Source: a virus | IMG/VR virus record: IMGVR_UViG_3300038701_001167 | Span: 1-64,000 of that record | Direction: 5' to 3' (one strand) | Length of the DNA stretch: 64,000 bases | Shown here: positions 1 to 8,165 of the stretch, in pieces | How the letters are laid out: each line of letters opens with the position of its first letter | How positions within the stretch are numbered: the stretch's first letter is position 1 | Made by a program: the position numbers and the translations under genes | The notes under the pieces: generated by a model | Databases searched by the model: none | The model's input: only the letters and a program-made list of their open reading frames with translations | What the model was told of the DNA's origin: nothing

Positions 1-1635
1 AGGCTCGATGTAGACTTCCTTGAAGTCCTCGAAGGGAATGTCTTCAGGGCAGTTGACCGTCTTGGAGATCGATGTGTCGACATGCTTCTGCAGAGCAGCT
101 TGCATACGCACATGATCCATAGGTGTGAGGGTCTGAGCTGACACGAAGTAGTCCGGTAGGTCCATTCCAGGATTGAGCTCATTGAAGAGCGCAACAGCAT
201 AGTCCTGAACCAGCTGTGATCGATGAGAGCCATCTTTCTCGAGAACCTTGCGGGTATATTCGAATGCGAAGATGGGCTCACCACCGGAGGACACGTTCCC
301 GGCATAAAGCGAGATTGTCCCGGTTGGTGCAATCGAGGTCAGGTGAGAGTTGCGGATACCATGCTGACGGATTTGATCGATGATGTCAGGAGACCGGCTC
401 ATAACGTGAGAACCTTCGATCAGATAGTTATCCAGATCGAATGCAGGGAACGGACCCTTCTCTTGAGCCAGATCGATCGATGCCATGTAGGCCATGTCAG
501 CGATAGCTTCCATGATGTCCTCTGTCTCCATCACAGCGTAAGGAGACCCGTAGGCAAGCTTGAGCATTGCCAGTGCATCAGCCAAGCCGGTGACACCAAG
601 ACCGATACGACGTTTGGCCTGTGCTTCAGCAAGCTGCTGTGGGAGAGGGAATTTGGAGATGTCATTGACATTGTCCATCATCCGAACAGCCAGTCGCACA
701 GTGTCTTCGAGAGCTTCCTTATCGATCTCAGCAGAGTCGGTGAAAGGATTGGAGATGAACTTCACCAGATTGATGGAGCCAAGCAGACAAGCACCATAGG
801 GAGGCAGTGGCTGTTCACCACACGGGTTGGTGGCAGCAATGCGCTCAATGGCCTTGAGATTGTTGGCCTGATTGATCCGGTCGATGAAGATCACACCTGG
901 TTCAGCAAAGTCGTAAGTGGACTGCATGATCTGGTTCCACAGATCTTCAGCCTTCACCGTCTTCATGACTTCACCATTCCAGGTCAGGTCCCAGTCTTTG
1001 CCTGCAAAGACGGCTTCCATGAAGGCATCAGAGACAAGCACAGAGAGATTGAACTTCCGAAGGCGTCCAGCTTCTCGTTTGGCAGTGATGAAGTCCTCGA
1101 TGTCCGGGTGATCACAGCGCATGGTTGCCATCATGGCTCCACGACGAGCACCTGCGGACATGATGGTGTTGCACATGGCATCCCACACATCCATGAAGCT
1201 GAGTGGTCCTGAAGCATCAGAGCCAACACCTTTGACGAGAACGCCTTTGGGTCGGATCGGAGAGAAGTCGTAGCCGATGCCACCACCCTGTTGCATGGTC
1301 AGGGCAGCTTCTTTGAGCATGTCAAAGATACCGGACATGCTGTCAGGAATGGTTCCCATCACGAAGCAGTTGAACAGTGTGACGTCACGACCTGTACCGG
1401 CACCAGCAATGATGCGGCCAGCAGGAAGGAATTTGAAGTCTTCCAGAGCTGTGTAGAATTTGCCTGCCCAGTAATCAGGAGCTGTTTCTGGTTCAGCAAG
1501 TGCATTGGCAATACGGAGCCAAGTGTCTTCGACAGTGTAGTCGATAGGAGCACCGTCTGGATGTTTGAGTTGGTATTTTGAGCCCCAGATCTGTTCAGAG
1601 ATCGGAGCTGCGAAAGAAGAGTGGATGTCTTTCAT
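1..1635 (-). CDS. nrdJ: Class II (B12-dependent) ribonucleotide reductase, C-terminus cut by window edge
   Basis: Reduces ribonucleotides to deoxyribonucleotides for phage DNA synthesis. I read 545 codons from ATG at 1635 (GAGG five bases upstream) to the window edge without a stop. Visible are the N-terminal redox cysteine (LFNC, C90), the GGGIGYDFSPIRP segment near 117-130, the finger loop NPCGEQPLPPYGACLLGS around N270/C272/E274, and further on APTGTISL. The NPCGEQPLPPYGACLLGSINL pattern is that of the adenosylcobalamin-dependent NrdJ family, so no NrdB subunit is expected and none is seen. A CACACCA-type leader motif lies just upstream. The C-terminal cysteine tail is outside the window. 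Confidence 0.93.
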   Translation of the reverse strand, partial: MKDIHSSFAAPISEQIWGSKYQLKHPDGAPIDYTVEDTWLRIANALAEPETAPDYWAGKFYTALEDFKFLPAGRIIAGAGTGRDVTLFNCFVMGTIPDSMSGIFDMLKEAALTMQQGGGIGYDFSPIRPKGVLVKGVGSDASGPLSFMDVWDAMCNTIMSAGARRGAMMATMRCDHPDIEDFITAKREAGRLRKFNLSVLVSDAFMEAVFAGKDWDLTWNGEVMKTVKAEDLWNQIMQSTYDFAEPGVIFIDRINQANNLKAIERIAATNPCGEQPLPPYGACLLGSINLVKFISNPFTDSAEIDKEALEDTVRLAVRMMDNVNDISKFPLPQQLAEAQAKRRIGLGVTGLADALAMLKLAYGSPYAVMETEDIMEAIADMAYMASIDLAQEKGPFPAFDLDNYLIEGSHVMSRSPDIIDQIRQHGIRNSHLTSIAPTGTISLYAGNVSSGGEPIFAFEYTRKVLEKDGSHRSQLVQDYAVALFNELNPGMDLPDYFVSAQTLTPMDHVRMQAALQKHVDTSISKTVNCPEDIPFEDFKEVYIEP

Positions 1636-1648
1636 TCGGTCCTCTTAT

Positions 1649-1666
1649 TGGTTTGGTGTGGTGTGA
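1649..1666 (-). repeat. CACACCA leader motif upstream of nrdJ
   Basis: In the nrdJ sense strand this reads TCACACCACACCAAACCA and ends 13 bases before the nrdJ ATG, just upstream of its GAGG. It is one member of a dispersed leader family described in the findings. Confidence 0.6.
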
Positions 1667-1740
1667 CTCCTGACCGTGAACCAGAGTAATTCACAGGCGA
1701 GAAGGGGGTATAGAAGCCCTGCATGAAAGAGGGCAGAGCT

Positions 1741-2799
1741 TCATAGATGATGCGAGGAATGGGGATCACAGGACCCCTCCGTTTTGGCTTCGTTGGGGAT
1801 GGTTTTACGGAACTGGATGTAGCCGGAAAGGTTGCCGTGAAGATGTTGTTTTATCCAAACATCTTTGGCATCTAGAGTTATATCTGGGGAAAGGCTTTTG
1901 TTGTCTTTCAAAAACAAGTCCATAGAACCGATTGCTTTCTCGTCTGGTGTTGCTTGATGTTCCAGCGGCGAAGCGTGAACCCGATCGGATGACATGAGCA
2001 TGTCGAAGGTTTTCATTTCACGTTCAAAGTTGGAATTGGTTCCACCACCGAAAGGCTTGTAGGAGATCCAAGCACAACGTGCAGCAGAAACTTTGCAAAG
2101 AATTTCGCGTGTTTGAAGAAGCCTTTCTTTGTAATCAGGAGCAGAGCCTCCATTGGCGATCATCCACTTTCTTGCGTAGTAAAAGTCTTCTTCTGGTTTG
2201 ATGTAAGGAAGGTGCCATTCACCTGGTTTAAGATCCCAGACTTTCGCATTCTCGATAGCTACTTTGACCAGTCGGGCCAGGTCCTGCAGATGTGGCTCAG
2301 CATCAGCATGATCCCGGAGCCACAGGAAGTTGTCCCATTCGGTTGAAGTGATCAGCGTATCGATCCAGGAGTACGGCTCGAGCAGACGGTTGGGGATCTG
2401 TTTGTGATAGCCAGCATTCATGTACGCTTCCGCAATATCAGCAGAACGATCACGAACAAGAAGCCAAGCATCTTCACGATTATTCCAATGATCATCGTCT
2501 TCATGAACAAAAAGCAGCTCATCACATTCTTCGTTAGCTTGCATTCCCTTCTGGTTCTTGCCCCAATGCCAGGGAATGAACGGAGTGTTCCTGACTTCGT
2601 TGAGCATGGTCTTGACCGGTACAGCACGAGAGGAACGAGCATTCCGTGAGAAGACCCGGTGGGTCATGATTTCACCGTGAATGATGCGCGGATAGCGAAG
2701 GCGGATTGTATAGATTGGCTTCTGATCTGGTCCTTTAGAGGCCAGGATCACTTCTGCCTGCATCTGGTCTTGACCGGGATGTGTGTAAATCTGGTTCAT
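1741..2799 (-). CDS. thyX: Flavin-dependent thymidylate synthase ThyX
   Basis: Makes dTMP from dUMP with FAD/NADPH and methylene-THF. The 352-residue product has the ThyX signature at about 46-58 as THRVFSRNARSSR; the usual first Arg of the RHRxxSxNxxSxR motif is Thr here. A second block, HLPYIKPEED, is at about 215. It is longer than many ThyX proteins (about 220-250), through an insertion near 70-130 and a C-terminal tail. The start overlaps the stop of the next upstream gene by ATGA, so they are translationally coupled. It lies directly upstream of nrdJ, consistent with a nucleotide-supply operon. Confidence 0.9.
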   Translation of the reverse strand: MNQIYTHPGQDQMQAEVILASKGPDQKPIYTIRLRYPRIIHGEIMTHRVFSRNARSSRAVPVKTMLNEVRNTPFIPWHWGKNQKGMQANEECDELLFVHEDDDHWNNREDAWLLVRDRSADIAEAYMNAGYHKQIPNRLLEPYSWIDTLITSTEWDNFLWLRDHADAEPHLQDLARLVKVAIENAKVWDLKPGEWHLPYIKPEEDFYYARKWMIANGGSAPDYKERLLQTREILCKVSAARCAWISYKPFGGGTNSNFEREMKTFDMLMSSDRVHASPLEHQATPDEKAIGSMDLFLKDNKSLSPDITLDAKDVWIKQHLHGNLSGYIQFRKTIPNEAKTEGSCDPHSSHHL

Positions 2800-3011
2800 G
2801 CGTACTTCTTCTCGATCTGCTGGATGATGGAGGTGTTCAGCTCTGTGTCGCTGAGAGGGCGAGACATTTTCTCGTTCATCTCTTTGACTTTGGTCAGGAT
2901 CGTAGGTTTGGCGATCCGGGTCTGGATGAGAGCTTGAGCGTACTGGAGGAGTGCGTTCACTCGATCTCCGACCTTGGCTTTCTCAAGGAAGAATTCTTGA
3001 AGCTGGTTCAT
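2796..3011 (-). CDS. Small charged protein, unknown
   Basis: A 71-residue helical, lysine/glutamate-rich protein beginning MNQLQEFFLEKAKVGDRVN. It overlaps thyX downstream (ATGA) and its own ATG overlaps the stop of the gene upstream, so it is a tight member of the thyX operon. I recognise no domain. The coupled overlaps on both sides are the main reason to call it real. Confidence 0.65.
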   Translation of the reverse strand: MNQLQEFFLEKAKVGDRVNALLQYAQALIQTRIAKPTILTKVKEMNEKMSRPLSDTELNTSIIQQIEKKYA

Positions 3012-3256
3012 GCTGAGACTTTCTGGCGCCGGTATTCGTGGCGTGCCTTCTCAATGTGATTGATGGAGATGGGAGTGTTTCTGCGGAACCAGATTTCAGC
3101 CAGTCGAGGGAATGAATCCCCTGCGATGACTTTCCCATCTGAAGTGAGAGTGCGAAGCTTCTGGAGCTCTGCTTGAGCCCAGTGCATCTCTTTGTTGTAG
3201 CGTACACAGCAACGATAAATTGCTGCCACACGCCAGTGTTTGTCTGGGTGGCTCAT
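3008..3256 (-). CDS. Small basic protein, unknown
   Basis: 82 residues starting MSHPDKHWRVAAIYRCC. The ATG at 3256 is chosen because GGAG sits eight bases upstream; a longer in-frame start at 3331 would run into the terminator region and has no ribosome site. The product is basic and aromatic-rich with a C-terminal HEYRRQ segment. No family recognised. First gene of the thyX-nrdJ transcript after the ligase terminator. Confidence 0.65.
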   Translation of the reverse strand: MSHPDKHWRVAAIYRCCVRYNKEMHWAQAELQKLRTLTSDGKVIAGDSFPRLAEIWFRRNTPISINHIEKARHEYRRQKVSA

Positions 3257-3339
3257 GCCTGTATCTCCAGTGATCGGTTGATCAATCTGTGGTGGGGAAG
3301 GGTATGTAAGGAACCAGAGATTGAGGTTCACTTAAAAGA

Positions 3340-3367
3340 AAAGACCGGAGCTGTTGCTCCGGTCTTT
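3340..3367 (-). terminator. Intrinsic terminator after DNA ligase
   Basis: Perfect 12-bp stem (AAAGACCGGAGC / GCTCCGGTCTTT) with a TGTT loop, followed on the minus strand by TCTTTT. It separates the ligase operon from the thyX-nrdJ operon. Confidence 0.85.
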
Positions 3368-3378
3368 GTTTCTTACCC

Positions 3379-4491
3379 TTAGTCAGCACGTTCTCCTTGG
3401 CCCCAGTCATGGGCAGTCGGGAAACGTAACTTTCCGGCAGGAGTGAATCCGAAATGTTGGATGGTTGCCCAATCAGGAGTGTCGCCAGCAAGCCAAAGAG
3501 CTGCCAGGTCTTCGTATTTACCTTTGGGTGTGGCTTCCCCTTCGATGCCGTTGGGGAGCTGGATAATGAAGCGTTTGACAGCACCGGCCCAATTACCGTT
3601 GCCTTCTTCCATACGCAGAACAGGGAACTCTTCTGAGATGAAAGTCTTGCGCTTCATAAGGTTGTTGGACCGCTTGAATTCGTACTCGCCTTCAAGACGG
3701 ACCATTTGACCTTCATACCCCTGTTGGAGCCAAGAAGTATAATCCGCATCCAGATCTTCCTGGTTCGTCACGTAAGTGGTGGGAACTACACAGATAGAGT
3801 TTAGAGGCGGTTGGCGGATGAGCAGGGAGACAGCGGAAGAATACCGCTCGATGAAGTTCCCTTCATGAGAAGGCATGTCATAGACATGATACTCGATCAT
3901 CTCACGGGAGGTCTGGAGCTGGTCTTCTGTCGGGGACTGCTTGCGGCAGATCGACATGAGGCCGTTGAAGTCGTCTTTGAGCTTGTGGTTGTAGAGCTCC
4001 CCGTCGAGGATGAGATCGGGATTGAGATCAAAGATCGGCTTCAGTTCTTCCATGATGTGAGGACAGGCTGTGATGGGCTTACCAGTCCGGGTCCACAGAC
4101 CATCCGCACGAGCAATGCAGCGCATTCCGTCGAGCTTGGGTTGGGCATAAACAGGGAAGGACCACTTGCCTTCACGCTTCTCGATGTCCTGAGCGAGCAT
4201 CGGCTTGGTGAAAGCCACGTTGTCGATCTCATCAACGGACGTGAAATAACCGGTCTTCAGCTTCTTGGTGTATGTGGCAGCCACCTCAGCTTCAGCCTGC
4301 TCGATGGCAGTGGTCTCATTGGAGCGGCCGACATTCTTGGGGACACATGTGACCCAGCCAGTTGTGACCATGGTTCCGTCTTGAATGCCTGAGATGGTCC
4401 GATAGCTTTCAGCGTCCCGTTCCATGAACCAGACACGGACACCACCTGTCGTGTCACGCTTGAAGAGGGTGTTGTAGATTTCGTTTGTCAT
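3379..4491 (-). CDS. ATP-dependent DNA ligase
   Basis: Seals nicks during phage replication by an AMP-lysine intermediate. The 370-residue product has motif I KLDGMR with the nucleotidyl Lys at K119, motif III DGELYNH, motif IV EGQMVRL and motif V-like LMKRKTF. The first 80 residues resemble a WGR-type N-terminal domain (TISG..DG, W, KNVGRSN, EQA, KK..GY). The ATG at 4491 overlaps the upstream stop by ATGA; the longer frame to 4584 lies inside that gene and is rejected. Ends just before a strong terminator. Confidence 0.93.
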   Translation of the reverse strand: MTNEIYNTLFKRDTTGGVRVWFMERDAESYRTISGIQDGTMVTTGWVTCVPKNVGRSNETTAIEQAEAEVAATYTKKLKTGYFTSVDEIDNVAFTKPMLAQDIEKREGKWSFPVYAQPKLDGMRCIARADGLWTRTGKPITACPHIMEELKPIFDLNPDLILDGELYNHKLKDDFNGLMSICRKQSPTEDQLQTSREMIEYHVYDMPSHEGNFIERYSSAVSLLIRQPPLNSICVVPTTYVTNQEDLDADYTSWLQQGYEGQMVRLEGEYEFKRSNNLMKRKTFISEEFPVLRMEEGNGNWAGAVKRFIIQLPNGIEGEATPKGKYEDLAALWLAGDTPDWATIQHFGFTPAGKLRFPTAHDWGQGERAD

Positions 4492-4697
4492 TGGGTGAGA
4501 CTTTCTTCCTGGCTCACGAGATCGATGAGATCGTCGAGAAGCTTGTTGACGGTGTTCTGGTGTTCGTAGATTTTGCCGGCCCACTGGTGCCGGTCGTCTT
4601 TCAAGGCCTGAGAGGATTGCTTGAAATTCTCTTCAGCCGTGACGAGCTTGGCTCGTGCTTTGGCGAGTTGCTGGAATGCGTTTGGGATGTCAGCCAT
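4488..4697 (-). CDS. Small coiled-coil protein, unknown
   Basis: 69 residues from ATG 4697, with AGGAA eight bases upstream. The sequence is mostly helical with heptad-like character (FQQLAKARAKLVTAEENFKQ onwards). It overlaps the ligase start by ATGA and the stop of the gene upstream by eight bases. Unknown function; it may be a ligase-operon accessory or an assembly factor. Confidence 0.65.
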   Translation of the reverse strand: MADIPNAFQQLAKARAKLVTAEENFKQSSQALKDDRHQWAGKIYEHQNTVNKLLDDLIDLVSQEESLTQ

Positions 4698-4971
4698 GGG
4701 AGTTTCCTGGGGGATATTGCGCCAGGGAAATCTCTCGAAGGGTCCAGTAGCTGATGCCTGTGACTTGCTGAGCTTCAATGAGGGATTTGAAAGTGGTTCC
4801 CTCGATGGTCACAGGTCGACCCCGGCCACGTCCTTGATAGGACAGGCCTACGGATTTCAGACGACGTTCTTTCCTGGCTCGGTGAAGGGTGTAGGGAGCA
4901 ACACCAAGAGCATCTGCAGCTTCCTTGTGGCTCTTGTAGCGTTTCCCACGGACGGTAATGGGACGCTTCAT
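4690..4971 (-). CDS. Two-repeat NUMOD1-like DNA-binding protein
   Basis: 93 residues made of two related HTH units: GKRYKSHKEAADALGVAPYT (about 9-28) and GTTFKSLIEAQQVTGISYWT (about 58-77). These look like the NUMOD1-type modular HTH usually fused to homing nucleases, but no nuclease domain is present. Basic linker (RGRGRP) between the repeats. Part of a coupled cluster with both neighbours. Probably a sequence-specific DNA binder; it could be a remnant of a homing endonuclease or a regulator. Confidence 0.65.
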   Translation of the reverse strand: MKRPITVRGKRYKSHKEAADALGVAPYTLHRARKERRLKSVGLSYQGRGRGRPVTIEGTTFKSLIEAQQVTGISYWTLREISLAQYPPGNSHG

Positions 4972-5267
4972 TCTGCGGCCCTCCCGTATGTGATGATCTG
5001 GTCTAGGTCCTGTTCAGAGAGGGGACTGGGACCAATACGCTTGGGAAAACCCATCTCGATGATGCTCCGCATAAGACGTAAATTCGGGTAACCATACGGA
5101 GAGATGTCGATCTCTTTTTGTTCTGCGGTCTGCTTGTTCACCGCAAAGTAGAGGCCTTTGACTTTCCCTTGTCCGTGATCGTCCTCGACCAAAAAGACAT
5201 TCCAGCCGTGGTAATCGAAGAAGAACTGAGCGTCTGGCTTGTTATTGGGAGGAAGTGGCTCTGACAT
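4968..5267 (-). CDS. Conserved-looking small protein, unknown
   Basis: 99 residues starting MSEPLPPNNKPDAQFFFDYH. ATG 5267 is preferred over 5288 because AAGGA lies eight bases upstream of it. Contains NVFLVEDDHGQGKVKGLYFA and an acidic/aromatic core; no motif I can assign. Its stop overlaps the start of the NUMOD1-like gene. First gene after the RNAP2 terminator, so it probably has its own promoter or depends on read-through. Confidence 0.65.
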   Translation of the reverse strand: MSEPLPPNNKPDAQFFFDYHGWNVFLVEDDHGQGKVKGLYFAVNKQTAEQKEIDISPYGYPNLRLMRSIIEMGFPKRIGPSPLSEQDLDQIITYGRAAE

Positions 5268-5286
5268 GAGACTATCCTTTCTGGAC

Positions 5287-5323
5287 AAAAAAGAGCCCCC
5301 TGCACCACGAGGGTGAGGGGGCT
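5287..5323 (-). terminator. Intrinsic terminator after RNAP2
   Basis: Stem AGCCCCCT / AGGGGGCT with an inner CACC/GGTG helix. On the minus strand it is followed by C and then six T residues, a canonical Rho-independent terminator closing the RNAP2 transcript. Confidence 0.88.
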
Positions 5324-5405
5324 GAAGGAAACGATCGATGATCCGAAACTTAGGATCGAGACTGGTACTGCACTAAATAGGGGTGTGTAAGGAACTCAGC
5401 TCAGC

Positions 5406-7565
5406 TCAGGACAAAGCGTAATTCGCAACCAAGACAGACTCTGTCAGGTCGCCATACTTTTCCACTGTGAGCTGATCCTTGGAGATCTGGTTCACGATGA
5501 ACTGCAACAGGTTGGACCGTGCAATCTCGCTCAGGATCTGGTTGTACTGGCGACGGAGATCGTTGCCATAGTGTGGCAAAACCCTAAAGCAATCATGAAC
5601 TGCGATCACCGGGAAAGGTTTCTTGGGAAGTGTCTCGATCATGTCCAGAACAACATGACGATCCACCCACCAAAGGTTTTCAGCATCCAGCAGTTCAAGG
5701 ATACGAGCACTCAGAAAACCGGACTGTAAATAGTTGTCCCAGAGGGTCATCACAAGTTGATCATGTTCCCGGTCCATCGAGCTTTTTGGCTCATAGAGAC
5801 CAGACTTCAGCATTATGGTGACATCAGTGATCTTGTTGAAGTTGAAGTAGCACCGGCGTTCCATTTCACGGACAACCATGCCATCCACAGAGTGAGTGGT
5901 GTTGGCGCCAAGAGATAGATCGATATCAACCGGTGCCTGAACCTTACGGGGAACCATGTAAGTCTCGCCAAGGAAGGTGATTGGTTCTTCAATCGTGTTC
6001 ATGACCTTGACGTGGACATGAAAGTTGTCAGGCAGGACCCAAGAATAGGATGTTGCTTCAGGGTCAGCCAAGGACAGGAGAGACTGGTTCAGATCCCAGA
6101 TACCGGGAGCCTGTTCATTCATCACCTGATAGAAGGCATCGAGACGTTCACCTTCACCGAAGACTTCCTTGGGCTTGGCAGTGGAACCGTACAATGCGTT
6201 GTGTTCAACGAGGGTTCGTTACTCCCTCGCCCGTCCTGATGGCTCACTTCAGGACTGCTGCATGTTACCATACAGACCAGACTATATCTTCATCCTCTTA
6301 CGAGGAGTTCTGCGCTTCGGACCACTTGGTCCTACTCCCTTACGGGATAGTCGTTGCACGTTCCGATACTTCAACCACTCGTCGACACATCTCGATAAAA
6401 TCGAAATTTGTCAAATCACCCTTGGCTCTGTTGGCAGCCCATGAGAGCCACTGCACGTTGCCCTTGACGTAACCTAGAGATGGTTCAATCTTGTCCAGTG
6501 AAGGACAAAGCGGGTGTTTCTTTTCAATCACGAAAGCACAACCTGTTGCGGCGCATTTTCGGTCTTGTGAGTGCATAAGCTCGTAGAGATAGTCCTCATC
6601 AATATCAGGGATAGCCTGATTGTACTTATTGGCTCTGCCTTTGGCCTCAGTGATCCTACCTCGAATGAGGGACATCAACTTTCGGTCTTCTGGCGGAACT
6701 TTCTTGAGTTTTCCTGTACCTTGATATCCTCGTCCATGCTTTTCGGAATAGGCTTTCCGATAGGCTCTGGCTTTCTCTGCGTTACAGATTTTACAGTATG
6801 AGTGATATTGCTGATATGAGGCGTGTCTGAAGTCATTGGACTTCTTCCAGTTCTTATTCAGCCTGGCTTTGGTGAACTCTTGAAGAGGTTTTTCTATGCC
6901 ACATTCTTTGCAGCTACGAGTGGTTGCGTTATCCATATAAGCTCTCTTGTTTTGCTTATACGGTTGTATCGGCTTCGCTCAGGATTGTCCACACCATTAT
7001 GTGTTGGGAGGTTCCCTGAATTCACAGAATTGCGTATCACCTGTTACCAGGTGAGTGACCCCTATGCAGTTAAGGTCATCACAGCGGCTTTGGCATCACT
7101 ACGTGTGATTCCACCGGTGCCATCCACAACAGCGTCATCGCCTTCGACATAGCCGAAGTCTCCGGACGCAAGGATGTCCCGCATCAGGTTGTAGACGTTG
7201 GTGTAGAGGTCTTCACGATTGCCTGTGTCGACCACGTTGCAGAGGCGGCCAGACTTCTCGCAACCAATCAACACAGCCAGCAGCTGAGCCCCTGAAGCAG
7301 TGGCATCAAGGCTGATAGGGTAGGTGATGCTCTCACCCTTAATGGCTTTGCGGTATGCAAGGCAACCAGTGAAGAAGAGAGCTGGTTCAGCAGCCTCTTT
7401 GTTGAGAGCCCGGAAGATGGGGCTTTTGTTCAGATCGTCTGCTTGCGTGATGATCCCTTCAACGGTTTTGAACCAGTCGAGGCGTGCATCCCATGTCTCT
7501 TTATCGAGGCCATAGTTCGAAGCGATATCCAGCATCAGGTACTCGATAGGAGTGAAAGTCTGCAT
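5406..7565 (-). CDS. Early RNA polymerase subunit RNAP2 (N4 gp16-like), split by an intron
   Basis: C-terminal catalytic part of a T7-family single-subunit RNA polymerase, encoded in two exons: 7565-7073 and 6196-5406 (minus). Joined, they give 427 residues. Exon 1 starts at ATG 7565 with AAGGA upstream. Motif A is LDATASGAQLLAVL, motif B RSDAKAAVMT-SLYGS across the splice site, motif C VHDCFRVL. Joining as proposed restores the R-x3-K-x7-Y spacing of motif B seen in T7 RNAP (R627, K631, Y639). In N4 the homologous pair RNAP1/RNAP2 transcribes middle genes. Without splicing, exon 1 meets a TAG about ten bases into the intron, so catalysis depends on splicing. Confidence 0.9.
6197..7072 (-). 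mobile_element. Group I intron in RNAP2 motif B
   Basis: 876-nt intron. The 5' exon end UGACCU pairs perfectly with intron GGGUCA (6 bp, U-G wobble at the cleavage site), the classical P1/guide pairing, and the intron ends in G. Core signatures on the minus strand include AAUUCAGGGAACCU and GACAAUCCUGAGCGAAGCC (P4-P6 type), CAACGACUAUCCC with GGGAGUAGG (P8 region), and AAGAUAUAGUC (3' strand of P7). The HNH gene sits between the 5' and 3' core halves. The insertion point lies within codons for the catalytic O-helix, a typical conserved target for homing. Confidence 0.9.
6340..6936 (-). CDS. Intron-encoded HNH homing endonuclease
   Basis: 198 residues. An N-terminal zinc-finger-like CKECGIEKP and YCKICNAEKARAY segment (four cysteines) is followed by a C-terminal HNH-type core, CPSLDKIEPSLGYVKGNVQW then NRAKGDLT, as in phage intron HNH enzymes. 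Expected to cut intronless RNAP2 alleles and drive homing. The last codons (ATTIP-stop) lie inside the intron core, with the TAA in the loop of the P8-like hairpin. A 7-bp hairpin TATAAGC/GCTTATA just before the ATG holds the AAGAGAG ribosome site in its loop, which may damp translation. Confidence 0.88.
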   Translation of the reverse strand: MDNATTRSCKECGIEKPLQEFTKARLNKNWKKSNDFRHASYQQYHSYCKICNAEKARAYRKAYSEKHGRGYQGTGKLKKVPPEDRKLMSLIRGRITEAKGRANKYNQAIPDIDEDYLYELMHSQDRKCAATGCAFVIEKKHPLCPSLDKIEPSLGYVKGNVQWLSWAANRAKGDLTNFDFIEMCRRVVEVSERATTIP

Positions 7566-7579
7566 GGGATGTTCCTTGT

Positions 7580-7924
7580 TTATGAGAAGAGGGATCTAGG
7601 CACTGGAGCTAACAAGAAGGATCTCACAGTTGGATATCCTTCCAGAAGTGCTTGAGCTTTTGTGATGGCTTGGTTGATTTCGTCCCGGTGTTCATCAGGG
7701 GTTATTTGACCGAGATACGAATCGTAATACCACGCATCATGCATCCAGGTATCAAGCATGAGTGATTGTCGGAGAAGAGAGAGAACTTCTTTCATGGATG
7801 GTCGATAGATAACCTTCCATTGTTCTTTTTCAGTCTGGATGTAGGCATTGATGCAGACTTGTTCAGCGTATTTTCTGATGAGAGGATGTGTGTCAACCAA
7901 CCGCAGATGAGCAGTTTGTGTCAT
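7580..7924 (-). CDS. Small early/middle protein, unknown
   Basis: 114 residues from ATG 7924 (AAGGA five bases upstream), beginning MTQTAHLRLVDTHPLIRK. The longer in-frame start at 8125 would lie inside the next gene and lacks a ribosome site. Tryptophan-, tyrosine- and histidine-containing helical protein (LDTWMHDAWYYDSYL). No family recognised. One of five small genes placed between the two RNAP subunit genes. Confidence 0.6.
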   Translation of the reverse strand: MTQTAHLRLVDTHPLIRKYAEQVCINAYIQTEKEQWKVIYRPSMKEVLSLLRQSLMLDTWMHDAWYYDSYLGQITPDEHRDEINQAITKAQALLEGYPTVRSFLLAPVPRSLFS

Positions 7925-7934
7925 TGGATCCTTA

Positions 7935-8165
7935 TTAGATATCTGGTTCTGGTGGATGTCGAAGTTTGCGAGCAGGATTAAGATAAATCTTGGATCGATC
8001 TGCGATGAACTTTTCCTTGAGTTCCAAGATGTAGGCATCACGAGCCAAGTCCTTACATATTCTTTGCGCGTGATCTCTGGCCACTTCTTTTGAAGAGAAG
8101 AACTTAAAGATGGGTTTAGTGCCATCCGGTTCTGTAGTGACCACAGCGATATTTGAAAGAGCCAT
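7935..8165 (-). CDS. Small protein, unknown
   Basis: 76 residues starting MALSNIAVVTTEPDGTKPIF. ATG 8165 overlaps the stop of the upstream gene as TGATG, with AAGGA about nine bases upstream. Contains a mixed beta/alpha pattern (VVTTEPDGTKPIFKFFSSKE followed by a basic helix). Unknown. Chosen over the much longer open frame to 8411 because that part is antiphase to the better-supported gene 8165-8485. Confidence 0.6.
   Translation of the reverse strand: MALSNIAVVTTEPDGTKPIFKFFSSKEVARDHAQRICKDLARDAYILELKEKFIADRSKIYLNPARKLRHPPEPDI

Noticed and set aside
223-1581. Rightward open frames opposite nrdJ (up to 329 codons)
   Set aside because: Antisense shadows of a clear NrdJ reading frame without ribosome sites.
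5406-7565. RNAP2 as a pseudogene broken by stop codons
   Set aside because: The break coincides with a complete group I intron, and joining at its predicted ends restores the invariant motif B spacing.
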